In this document: positions 25,111 through 33,069 of the stretch, one piece after another
Position numbering within the stretch: position 1 is the first letter of the stretch
How the letters are laid out: each line of letters begins with the position of its first letter
Assembly (NCBI RefSeq): GCF_001887355.1
Contig: NZ_MPIN01000001.1
Location: 721,932 to 785,931, forward strand
DNA: 64,000 nt
Direction of reading: 5' to 3'
DNA from: Cystobacter ferrugineus
GTDB taxonomy: Bacteria; Myxococcota; Myxococcia; Myxococcales; Myxococcaceae
The notes under the pieces: model-generated
The model's database searches: none
Seen by the model: the letters and a program-made list of their open reading frames with translations, nothing else
Told to the model about the DNA's origin: nothing
Translations under genes and position numbers: made by a program

Positions 25111-25285
25111 CTATCCCTTCGCGCCGCGCTTCCTGGCGACGAGGTCCTTAGCCCCGAATACTTGTGCCCCGATGGCCCGCTGGTGGTTTTCGCCCTCGCG
25201 CAAGGAGGTGTTCGAAGGAGGCCGCACGGGACTCGGCGTCCGTACTGTGCAGGTGGGTGAAGTGCCCGCGCGTGGTCTGGTCCAT
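25111..25285 (-). pseudogene. remnant of a HEAT-like repeat protein gene
   Basis: On the minus strand an ATG opens MDQTTRGHFTHLHSTDAESR then AASFEHLLAR; a second frame continues GENHQRAIGAQVFGAKDLVA then RKRGAKG and a stop. The first part recalls the opening of bacterial HEAT-like proteins ('HLRSxDxxxQNxAFxxLLxAT') and the second their 'KDNHQRAIAAQLL' repeat. The two pieces are joined out of frame with most of the protein gone. Assignment rests on short motifs only. Confidence 0.45.
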
Positions 25286-25520
25286 GGGCTGGAATCTTCC
25301 ATGACCCGGCGCGCGGATGGATGAGGAATTTCTGAACGTCTCCGGTGCCGCACGGAGATCAACCGGTTGCGTGTCTGGCCCCTGGGTTGATTGCCAGAAG
25401 CCGCGGGCCAATCCCTCTGTTGAATACGAGGCACATGGCGGGAAGGTGCCGCCAGACCGCCAGCCTTTGGCGAGCCACCCCGCTCGGGTAGCTGCCCCCG
25501 CGACCTCCCTCCGCCTCCCC
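25286..25520. other. intergenic region before the PAS histidine kinase
   Basis: No gene is supported in these 235 bases. The kinase frame is open upstream to 25317 and several alternative starts exist, but codon bias and residues (CVSGPWVDCQKPRANPSV) do not look like coding sequence. No strong ribosome-binding site precedes the ATG at 25521. Confidence 0.4.
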
Positions 25521-27698
25521 ATGTCCCTGCCGTCTCCGCCTGATTTCCAGCTCCTCTTCGAGCAGGGTCCAGGCCTCTATCTGGTCGCCATCCCGGACGC
25601 GGACTTCACCCTCGTGGCGGTGAGCGATGCCTATCTGCGTGCCACCTTGGCGACTCGCGAGGGCATTCTCGGCCGCCCCTTGTTCGAGGTGTTCCCCGAC
25701 AACCAGGTGGACCCGAACGCCACCGGGGTGCGCAACCTGCGCGCCTCGCTCGAGCGGATCGTGGCCACTCGTGCGCCGGACACCATGGCCGTGCAGCAGT
25801 ACGACATCCGGCGTCCCGAGTCCGAGGGGGGTGGTTTCGAGGAGCGGTACTGGAGTCCCATCAACACCCCCGTCCTGTCCCCCGAGGGCGAGGTGCTCTA
25901 CCTCATCCTCCGGGTGGAGGACGTGACGGACTTCGTGCGCCTGTCCCGTCGCCGCGAGGAGGAAAGGGAGCGCACGGCGGCCCTCCAGCGCCGGAACCTG
26001 GAGATGGAGGTGGACCTGCTCCACCGGGGCCAGGAGCTCCAGGCCGCCAACCAGGAACTGCGCGAGGCGGTGCGCGAGCGCGACGAGTCCCTGGCCCTGA
26101 CCGCCCAGGCCCGGGCGCAAGCCGAGCGCCAGTGGGAGTGGCTCCATTCGCTGTTCATGCAGGCGCCCACCGCCATCGCCATCTTCCGAGGCCCCCGCCA
26201 CATCATCGAGCTGGCCAATCCCCTGATGTGCCGCCTCTGGGGTCGCCGCCCCGAGCAGGTACTGGGCAGGCCCCTGTTCGAGGCCCTGCCCGAGGTCGCG
26301 GGTCAGGGCCTCGAGGAGGGGCTGGACGGGGTGCTCGCCACCGGAGTGCCCTACGTCGCGACGGAGCTGCCCATCCGGCTGGCGCGCCTGGGGGACGGAG
26401 CCCTCGATGACGCGTACTTCAACTTCGTCTACGAGCCCGTGCGCGACGCCCAGGGCCAGGTGGAAGCCGTCATCGTCGTCGCCTCGGACGCAACGGAGCT
26501 GGTGCGGGCGCGCCGGCGGATGGAGGCACTCGCCGCCGAGAAGGTGCGCGTCGCCGAGGAGCGGCTCCGCCTGGCGGCGGAGGCCATGGAGCTGGGCATC
26601 TGGGACATGGACCTCACCACGGGCGCGCTGGAGTGGGACGCGCGCTTGCGCGCCATCGTCGGGCAGCCAGCGGATACTCCCGTGGATCAGCTCACCTTCT
26701 TCTCGTGCATACATCCCGAGGACCGTTCCCAGGTGGAGCGCCTCATCCAGGAGGCCCTCGCGCCGGGCGGCACGGGCACCTTCGCCATGGAGTGCCGCAC
26801 CCTTCCCCGGGAGAACCAGAAGGAGCAGTGGGTGAGTTCTCAAGGCCGGGTCTACCGCGATGCTTGGGGGCGTCCCGTCCGCTTCCTGGGCACGCTCCTG
26901 GACATCACCGAACGCAAGCGCGCCGAGGCGGAGCTGCGGCAGGCGGCGGAGTTCCGCGAGCGCTTCATCGGCATCGTCTCCCATGATCTGCGCAATCCGC
27001 TCAACGCCATCCTCCTGTCCGTCAACGCGATGATGCGCTCGGATTGCGTGGTCCAGCAGCACCTGAAGGCCGTGCGCCGTATCGCCATCAGCGCCGAGCG
27101 CATGGGGCGGATGATTGGTGACCTGCTCGACTTCACACGCGGACGGTTGGGCGGCGGCATTCCCATCAGCCCCCGCCCAGCCAATCTCCTCACCATCTGC
27201 CGGCAGGTGATGGAGGAACTCGAGGTCGGCAATCCCCAGCGGCAGATCCGGCTGAGCATGGCGGGAAACTTCCAGGGGGAGTGGGATCCGGATCGGCTCG
27301 CGCAGTTGTTCGGCAACCTCGGCAAGAACGCGCTGGACTACAGCCCCGAGGGACTTCCCGTGGACTTCGTGTTGCGCGACGAGGGAGACCTCGTGTGCGT
27401 GGAGGTTCGCAATGGGGGGCAGCCCATCCCGGTGGACGTGCTCCCGCGCATCTTCGAGCCCTTCCGGAGGGCCACGGACAGCGCGCATCCGACGTCTGGC
27501 CTGGGTCTGGGCCTCTTCATCGTCCAGCAGATCGCCCGCTCCCACGGGGGCCGTGTCGAGGTGCGCTCCACCGAGGCGGAGGGGACCACGTTCACCGTGT
27601 TGCTGCCGCGCTTCGTCTCCTTCCGTGCGGAAGGTGACCGCGGAGGGTATCAGAGGACTCGTCTGGCGCCTCGGCCGGCGCCGGCCCGAATCCTCTGA
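25521..27698 (+). CDS. PAS sensor histidine kinase
   Basis: A 725-residue soluble sensor kinase. A first PAS domain (FQLLFEQGPGLYLVAIPDAD ... LFEVFPDNQ, residues 8-135) is followed by a coiled coil (140-210), a second PAS (LFMQAPTAIAIFRGPRHIIE ... VIVVASDATE, 212-335), a third PAS/PAC of the PAS_3 type (ELGIWDMDLTTGALEWDARL ... GTLLDITERKRAE, 350-475), the phosphoacceptor His488 in GIVSHDLRNPLNAI, and a HATPase with NLGKNALDYSPEG and SGLGLGLFIVQQIA. No membrane segments and no receiver domain, so it senses a cytoplasmic signal and must use a separate response regulator. The exact start is uncertain because no clear Shine-Dalgarno sequence is visible; 25521 is the first ATG that begins PAS-like sequence. 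Confidence 0.85.
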   Translation: MSLPSPPDFQLLFEQGPGLYLVAIPDADFTLVAVSDAYLRATLATREGILGRPLFEVFPDNQVDPNATGVRNLRASLERIVATRAPDTMAVQQYDIRRPESEGGGFEERYWSPINTPVLSPEGEVLYLILRVEDVTDFVRLSRRREEERERTAALQRRNLEMEVDLLHRGQELQAANQELREAVRERDESLALTAQARAQAERQWEWLHSLFMQAPTAIAIFRGPRHIIELANPLMCRLWGRRPEQVLGRPLFEALPEVAGQGLEEGLDGVLATGVPYVATELPIRLARLGDGALDDAYFNFVYEPVRDAQGQVEAVIVVASDATELVRARRRMEALAAEKVRVAEERLRLAAEAMELGIWDMDLTTGALEWDARLRAIVGQPADTPVDQLTFFSCIHPEDRSQVERLIQEALAPGGTGTFAMECRTLPRENQKEQWVSSQGRVYRDAWGRPVRFLGTLLDITERKRAEAELRQAAEFRERFIGIVSHDLRNPLNAILLSVNAMMRSDCVVQQHLKAVRRIAISAERMGRMIGDLLDFTRGRLGGGIPISPRPANLLTICRQVMEELEVGNPQRQIRLSMAGNFQGEWDPDRLAQLFGNLGKNALDYSPEGLPVDFVLRDEGDLVCVEVRNGGQPIPVDVLPRIFEPFRRATDSAHPTSGLGLGLFIVQQIARSHGGRVEVRSTEAEGTTFTVLLPRFVSFRAEGDRGGYQRTRLAPRPAPARIL

Positions 27699-27711
27699 CA
27701 CCCGCGTTGGC

Positions 27712-28437
27712 CTACCTGGCGGTGGCCTTCTTCCTCACGATGATCGAGGCGGCCTTGTCATTCCAGCCCGCGCCCACCAGACAACTGTTGGTGCCAGTGG
27801 TGAGGGAGGCTTGATCGAAACGGCCGCCGTCGAGTGCCCCCGCGGGTGTTCGTAATAGCGCGATCGCCGCATCCATAGGCCACGGCGTTGTATGCCCAGC
27901 GGTTCTTCGTGTAGCACCAGTAGGCCTGGTGCATTTCGTTCGCGAAGGCTTCGGCCTGCTGGATTCTTCCGCCAGCGATCAAGGCGTGGAGCTGAACGCC
28001 CGCGTCCCAGTTGAAGGCGGTCCTGAAGTCCTGCTCTATCTTGGTGAGTTGGAATGCCGCAGGTATCTCCCCGGGTAGTTCTGCGACTCCAGCGAATAGC
28101 AATCCTTGTCGGCCAGGCCGGCCACGACGCGGAAGCTCGAGTCCGCTTTCTCGGTCGCCGAAGTCCCGATGACGTCCGTACGCGCCAGGCTTTCATAATG
28201 CCGCAGGACGCGGTTGGTATGGTTCGGCGTCGTGACACCCAAGGTGTAGTAGACGTTCATCCTCAGCGGTACCCAGGACAAGACGGTGTTGACCGGTGTC
28301 GCGCTCGCGCTGACCGCGGCGGCTTGGTCCGTGTTGTTGCTCGCTGGGTCCGCGTTGTCTGTATCTCGTGCACCGCCGCAGCCCACCATCACGGTGGATG
28401 CAAGCAGCGTGGTGAGTCGCAGCTTTGCTCCCCTCAT
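27712..28437 (-). pseudogene. lipoprotein with AbfB-like domain, two frameshifts
   Basis: The ATG at 28437 (GAGGGGA upstream) opens MRGAKLRLTTLLASTVMVGC, a lipoprotein signal, and later FRVVAGLADKDCYSLESQNY then PGRYLRHSN, the start of an AbfB (arabinose-binding, beta-trefoil) unit. Near 28055 the frame breaks; frame two continues FQLTKIEQDFRTAFNWDAGV then QLHALIAGGRIQQAEAFANE and YGCGDRAITNTRGG. Near 27838, in a GGGGGC run, it breaks again; frame three gives ALDGGRFDQASLTTGTNSCL then VGAGWNDKAASIIVRKKAT and a stop. So one protein of about 240 residues is spread over three frames. Single-base indels at these points explain it; true decay and sequencing error cannot be told apart here. Confidence 0.75.
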
Positions 28438-28473
28438 TCTTTTCCCCTCATGCATCTGCCCAGAGGGTAGGCT

Positions 28474-28501
28474 CGTATAAACTATTAGTTCTTTGAATCA
28501 A
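28474..28501 (-). promoter_or_regulatory. sigma-70-like promoter for the AbfB lipoprotein gene
   Basis: On the minus strand TTGATT (28496-28501) and TATACG (28474-28479) are 16 bases apart, 37 bases upstream of the ATG at 28437. The surrounding 60 bases are conspicuously A/T-rich compared with the rest of the window. No start-site evidence exists. Confidence 0.45.
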
Positions 28502-28738
28502 GTAAATCGAGAAAATCTTGGAGGTGGCTGCCATGGCTGGGGTCCATCGCTGGATGAAGAAAGTTCGGGCGCGGGCGGATTGTTGGTCAGAGGACTCCGC
28601 TCCAGGGAGTTCGGCCCGGGGAGAGCCGTCATCGCCTCGAATCCGTGCATGCGGTCGTTCGGGAGCCGACGCCCTGGGACGGCCCTGCTTCCATCCAGGG
28701 CCGTCCTCCAGGTGTCCTTCCGCCTGAGGGGGCGCACC

Positions 28739-29995
28739 ATGGAGCATTTCAAGATTCTGTCGCTGGATGGAGGCGGCACCTGGGCACTCATCGAGGTCCG
28801 GGCGCTCATCGAGCTCTTCGGTCCCGAGACGCGTGGCCACGAGGTGCTGCGGAGATTCCAACTCGTCGTGGCCAATTCGGGAGGGAGCATCGTCGCCGCG
28901 GGGCTGGCGGCGGACTTCACCCTCGGGCAACTGCTGCAACTCTTCCGCGACGAGACGAAGCGCCGCGGCATCTTCGTCGAGCGGCCGTGGTACCAGCGCA
29001 TGCTGGCGGCCATTCCGCCGCTCCAGGATCTGGAGGCCCGCTACGCGACTCGCAAGAAGCTGGAGGGGCTCGAGCGGGCCTTCTCGGAGTCGAAGCTGGA
29101 GGGCTTCGCCCGGCTGACGATGGAGGAGTGGAAGGCCCGTGCCGGTCAGGGGCTGGCGGACATCGTCATCACCGCGTTCGACTACGACCGCCGGCGTGCC
29201 ATCTTCTTCCGGACCCGGCCACAGAGTCCGTCGGCCTCGCGCTCGCCGTCGAGGAATCCGACCTTCGCCCAGGCGGTGCATGCCTCGAGCAACGCGCCCA
29301 TCACGTTCTTCGATGAGCCCGCCGCCTTCCTGGATCGGCGTTTCTGGGACGGGGCCATGGGCGGCTACAACAACCCCACGATGGCCGGGGTGGTGGAGGC
29401 CTTGAGCCACGCGGGCGATGGCACGGCGCGGGTGGAGCCCTCCTCCCTTCGTGTGCTCAGCCTGGGCACGGGCATGGTGCTGTCCCTCCCGCCCGATGCC
29501 ACCGGAGAGGTGGAGGACAAGCGGCTGTTGCACGTCCCCGAGGAGCCGGGCCTCGTCAGTGACATCCGCAAGGCGGCGCTCTGCATCGTCGATGACCCAC
29601 CCGATGCCGCCAGCTTCGTCGCGCACGTCACCCTGGGGCACCGGTTGCCCCGGGACGCGAGCGATGTCGTCCAGGATGGGCCGGTCATCCGGTTGAGTCC
29701 CGTCCTGAGGCCCGTCAAGCGCAACGGCCGCTGGATGTACCCGGAGAAGGTGGATCCCGGCTTCTACCAGCGCGTTTCGGAACTCGGCATGGATGCCGTG
29801 AAGAAGGAGCACGTGCTGCTCATCGACTCCTTCTGCGACGCGTGGATCCAGGGCCGGATTCCCAACCAGTCCCTGCGCGCCAACCAGGACCTCGAGCCGG
29901 AGGTGGGCCACGCACGCTTCAGCGATGCGCTCACACAACTGCGCACGTGGCTCGACGGCGATCTCCACCCGCCGTCCGTGGCGGCGGCACGTTGA
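28739..29995 (+). CDS. patatin-like phospholipase
   Basis: A 418-residue patatin-fold protein. The oxyanion loop is ILSLDGGGTWALIEVRAL (residues 6-23), the nucleophile elbow is VVANSGGSIVAAG, and the Asp of the dyad lies in FWDGAMGGYNNP (DGA/G motif). The elbow reads A-N-S-G-G rather than G-x-S-x-G, the first glycine being alanine. There is no signal peptide. Patatins hydrolyse phospholipid acyl esters; members with cytoplasmic location act as defence effectors or in lipid turnover, and no defence partner is adjacent here. GAGGGGG precedes the ATG at 28739; the frame is open further upstream without support. It converges on the MpaB-type gene with 28 bases between stops. Confidence 0.85.
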   Translation: MEHFKILSLDGGGTWALIEVRALIELFGPETRGHEVLRRFQLVVANSGGSIVAAGLAADFTLGQLLQLFRDETKRRGIFVERPWYQRMLAAIPPLQDLEARYATRKKLEGLERAFSESKLEGFARLTMEEWKARAGQGLADIVITAFDYDRRRAIFFRTRPQSPSASRSPSRNPTFAQAVHASSNAPITFFDEPAAFLDRRFWDGAMGGYNNPTMAGVVEALSHAGDGTARVEPSSLRVLSLGTGMVLSLPPDATGEVEDKRLLHVPEEPGLVSDIRKAALCIVDDPPDAASFVAHVTLGHRLPRDASDVVQDGPVIRLSPVLRPVKRNGRWMYPEKVDPGFYQRVSELGMDAVKKEHVLLIDSFCDAWIQGRIPNQSLRANQDLEPEVGHARFSDALTQLRTWLDGDLHPPSVAAAR

Positions 29996-30023
29996 ATCTC
30001 CAGGGGGGACGCTCAATCCCCTC

Positions 30024-31199
30024 TCAGCGAGTCGCCGGCGTGTCCAGGCCCCACGCGTCCTGGAGCGATTTGGGGATGTGGAACATGAGCTGCTTGTCGC
30101 CTCGCTCGATGGAATAGAGCCCCTCGAGCAGCTTGCGTGAGACGGTTCCAGAGATCCTGGTCACGATACCGGAGCGGTCCTGCGCCTCGTCCGTCAGGTT
30201 GAAGAACGAGCGCATGGGTCCCAGCAGATGGCGGGCCCAGTCCGGCTCCTCGGTCAGGACGGCCTGGGCGATCGGCTCGTCGCACAGCTCGCGAATCAGC
30301 ACGGCCGGGAGGCCATCGAACATCGTCCCGGGAACGAGCTCCTTCATGTAATTGATGAGCGCGTGGGTCAACGTGCGCCCGGCCTCGGACGGGGCCACCT
30401 GGCGCCGGGTGATGGCATCCCAGAGCTGCTGGCCTTCGTTCGGGTCGCGGGGCAGCAGTGACGCGTCGATGCCCAGGATATGGCCAATCACCCGCCAGCA
30501 ATGGAAGAAGGCGTCCGCCTCCTCCGGGGTGAAGTCGAGCCCGAGCTTCGTCAACGTGCGGGGCAGCAGCGCGAACGTCAGGAGCGTGATGGCTTGATCC
30601 TCTTGATTGATGGGCGTCCCCCACTCGGGCTGCCACTTCGGGTAATGGCGAATGTGGTAGCGGATGGTCGCATGCAGGAGCCGGATCTTCTGGGCCGTGC
30701 GCACTCCGCGGCCTCCCTGCTCCAACCCACCCTCGGCCATCACATCCAAGAGGAACTGAGACGTCTCGATGATCCGGTGGTTCACGTACTTGTCGATGCG
30801 TCCGGTGGACACGAGGACCTGCGCTCCCTTGGCGCACGCGTAGCAACTGGGAAGCGACCAGGTGAAGAGGGCCAACGCCATCTGCATGCCGTAGCGGCCG
30901 AAGAGCCGCTGGCCGATGCGGACCTTCTCTGGATCGGCCCAGGCCGGCCAGTCGTCCGTCTGGTTCAGGTAGTTCTCCACCGCGTCTGGCATCTCCGCCG
31001 GGACGATGTGCTCATTGGCCGCGATGCTCCTGAGCATGCGGGTGACGACCGCGGTCTCGTTGTTGGCGAAGATCGACTCGACCACCGGATCGGCCACGGG
31101 GTCGCCCACGGATCGGAAGGGCTCGAGGAGAGCATCCGTCCAGCGGTGGGGGGTGGATTCGCTCGGTTTTCCGTCGTGAATCAAGGGATTGGCTGACAT
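30024..31199 (-). CDS. DUF2236 / MpaB-type oxygenase family protein
   Basis: A 391-residue, mostly helical protein of the DUF2236 group, which includes latex-clearing protein and fungal MpaB. Family-like stretches are IGQRLFGRYGMQMALALFTW, LVSTGRIDKYVNHRIIETSQ, KIRLLHATIRYHIRH and NQEDQAITLLTFALLPRTL, where the conserved 'R.H..R' and 'NQED..ATL..F' positions surround the haem in Lcp. Characterised members are haem b proteins that cleave double bonds oxidatively; most bacterial ones are unstudied. Start at the ATG 31199, with GGAG upstream. No signal peptide. It is divergent from a secreted hydrolase gene across a hairpin at 31368-31390. Confidence 0.8.
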   Translation of the reverse strand: MSANPLIHDGKPSESTPHRWTDALLEPFRSVGDPVADPVVESIFANNETAVVTRMLRSIAANEHIVPAEMPDAVENYLNQTDDWPAWADPEKVRIGQRLFGRYGMQMALALFTWSLPSCYACAKGAQVLVSTGRIDKYVNHRIIETSQFLLDVMAEGGLEQGGRGVRTAQKIRLLHATIRYHIRHYPKWQPEWGTPINQEDQAITLLTFALLPRTLTKLGLDFTPEEADAFFHCWRVIGHILGIDASLLPRDPNEGQQLWDAITRRQVAPSEAGRTLTHALINYMKELVPGTMFDGLPAVLIRELCDEPIAQAVLTEEPDWARHLLGPMRSFFNLTDEAQDRSGIVTRISGTVSRKLLEGLYSIERGDKQLMFHIPKSLQDAWGLDTPATR

Positions 31200-31367
31200 G
31201 GCTCGCTCCGTGTGTCTCGTTGCCGCGCCACGGGGGATAGCACGCCTCGTGCCCGGGCCCCCTGCCGCACGTCCCAGGGGACGTGCCCCGCGCGAACCCC
31301 GAAGAGGGCCTGATGCTGACATGTTCCTGGCGCGTCAGAAAAGGCCGTGCCGTATCAACTATCGTGT

Positions 31368-31390
31368 CAGCCGGACTCTTGTTCCGGCTG
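31368..31390. promoter_or_regulatory. 8-bp-arm inverted repeat in a divergent intergenic region
   Basis: CAGCCGGA and TCCGGCTG are perfect complements separated by seven bases (CTCTTGT). The element lies between the divergent MpaB-type and S33-like hydrolase genes, about 100 bases before the latter. It may be an operator or the end of a transcript; no T-run follows. Confidence 0.4.
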
Positions 31391-31485
31391 ATGGCGGAAG
31401 TCTCCTCATCACCCTCCCCTTGGTGCTATTGACAGGCTTCGGCGTGCACGTGAGCTGTCGTGGACACCGGCAACGAGGACGCTCC

Positions 31486-33006
31486 ATGAGAAGGGTTGTT
31501 GTCGCACGTGTAACGAAGCTCGTCATTTCCGTGTCCCTGATGGGAAGCGCCGCGACGGCGATGGGGTCGGCACCAGCCCCCGGGGTCGGATCCATCGTCA
31601 GCGAGACCCGCACGCTCACCACCGCTGACGGTGTGAAGGTGAATTACGAGATCGGCACGTTCTACGTGCCGGAGAACCGGCACAAGGCGAAGAGCCGTCC
31701 CATTGGCGTGGGGTTCGCGCGCATCCGCGCGCCGCGACCCACCGGAGCGCCGCCCGTGTTCTGGCTGCCTGGAGGCCCCGGTCTGGCCGTGCTCGGCGCA
31801 TTCGACCCATCCGACAACGCGGGCCGCGGCCGCCTCAAATCGTGGATCAACTTCGGTGCGGTCGCTGACCTGGTGGTGGTCGAGCAGCGTGGCTACACCT
31901 CTCGGGGCGAGATGCTGGAGGTGAAGACGGATGCCTATCCGCTGAACGAGCCCGCCACGATCGCCCGGTCGAAAGCCGGTGCACTGGCGAAGGCACGCAA
32001 GGCGCTGGCCCTGTTTCCGGGCAAGGACCTCGCGGGATACGACATCGGCGCGTATGCCGACGATGTGGACGATCTGCGAAAAGCCCTCGGTTACGACAGC
32101 ATCACGCTGTTCGGCGGCAGCTTCGGCGCCCAGTGGAGTTTCGCGGTGATGAAGCGGCATCCCGGGTCCGTCGCGCGCGCGGTCCTGTCCGGCGTCGAAC
32201 CGCTCGACAATGGCTACGATATGCCGTCCCACGTGTATGCCTCGATGCAGCGGATCGCCTTCGACGCGGACCGTGACCCTGGCCTGAAACCCTATCTGCC
32301 CGAAGGCGGAACGATGGCCGCCCTGCGTGCCGTGCACGATCGGTTCGCCGCCGCGCCAGTCGTCGTTTCCGTCACGGACAAGGCCTCGGGGAAGCCGGTC
32401 GCGGTGACGCTCGGCGTGGGTGATTTCGAGAACGCCCTGGTCGAGCGTGCGGCTGAGGCCAGCGAATGGCCGGCCTTCGTTCTCAGCCTCTATCACCGGC
32501 ACTACGACGACTGGGCGCGCGACACGATCGAGGAGCGCAAGGCGGGCAAGAGCGCGGTCATCGGCCCGCTGGTGGATACGAGCCTCGGCGTCACGCCCGC
32601 TCGCGCGCATCGGCTGCGCACCGACCCGGCGGTCGGGGTGTTGGGCGAATGGAATTTCGCGCCGTATATGGCGGCGGCCGAGGCCTGGCCGACGGCCGAC
32701 ATGGGGGACGCGTTTCGCGGCGTCGTGCCGACGGACACTCCAGTGGTGTTCGTGCACGGCGACTGGGACACGTCGACGCCGATCGAGAACACGCTGGAGG
32801 TGCTGCCTTATTACTCACATGGGCATGCGATCGTCGTGCACCGGGGAGGACACGACGGGACGTTCTATTTGTTGCGCGAGGATGCGAAGGCCAAGGCCGC
32901 TGTCTATGAGTTCATGCGGACAGGCAGCATGGAAGGGCTGCCGTCGAGTGTGACGTTGCCGCTGCCGACGTTCGCGAAGCCGGCGTTCGCCGCGAACGAC
33001 CTGTAG
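31486..33006 (+). CDS. exported alpha/beta hydrolase (S33 aminopeptidase-like)
   Basis: A 506-residue protein with a signal peptide (MRRVVVARVTKLVISVSLMG, cleavage near ATAMGSA). The alpha/beta hydrolase fold shows the oxyanion segment FWLPGGPG, VVVEQRGYTSRG, the nucleophile elbow TLFGGSFGAQWS (Ser about residue 213), the acid in VHGDWDTSTPIENTLEVL and the His in VHRGGHDG. The LPGGPG and EQRG motifs and large size are typical of S33-type proline iminopeptidase/TAP-like exported hydrolases. Substrate unknown; a peptide or ester outside the cytoplasm is likely. CGAGGA precedes the ATG. It is transcribed away from the DUF2236 gene. Confidence 0.85.
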   Translation: MRRVVVARVTKLVISVSLMGSAATAMGSAPAPGVGSIVSETRTLTTADGVKVNYEIGTFYVPENRHKAKSRPIGVGFARIRAPRPTGAPPVFWLPGGPGLAVLGAFDPSDNAGRGRLKSWINFGAVADLVVVEQRGYTSRGEMLEVKTDAYPLNEPATIARSKAGALAKARKALALFPGKDLAGYDIGAYADDVDDLRKALGYDSITLFGGSFGAQWSFAVMKRHPGSVARAVLSGVEPLDNGYDMPSHVYASMQRIAFDADRDPGLKPYLPEGGTMAALRAVHDRFAAAPVVVSVTDKASGKPVAVTLGVGDFENALVERAAEASEWPAFVLSLYHRHYDDWARDTIEERKAGKSAVIGPLVDTSLGVTPARAHRLRTDPAVGVLGEWNFAPYMAAAEAWPTADMGDAFRGVVPTDTPVVFVHGDWDTSTPIENTLEVLPYYSHGHAIVVHRGGHDGTFYLLREDAKAKAAVYEFMRTGSMEGLPSSVTLPLPTFAKPAFAANDL

Positions 33007-33069
33007 AAACACACGGAGTCAGGGAAGGGGACTATCCTGTGGGAGCGGTACGACCAACGGGGGGTTCTC

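Noticed and set aside
27712-28437. Two separate small genes in the AbfB region
   Set aside because: The frames line up as one protein with two frameshifts; separate genes would lack a start signal and a signal peptide.
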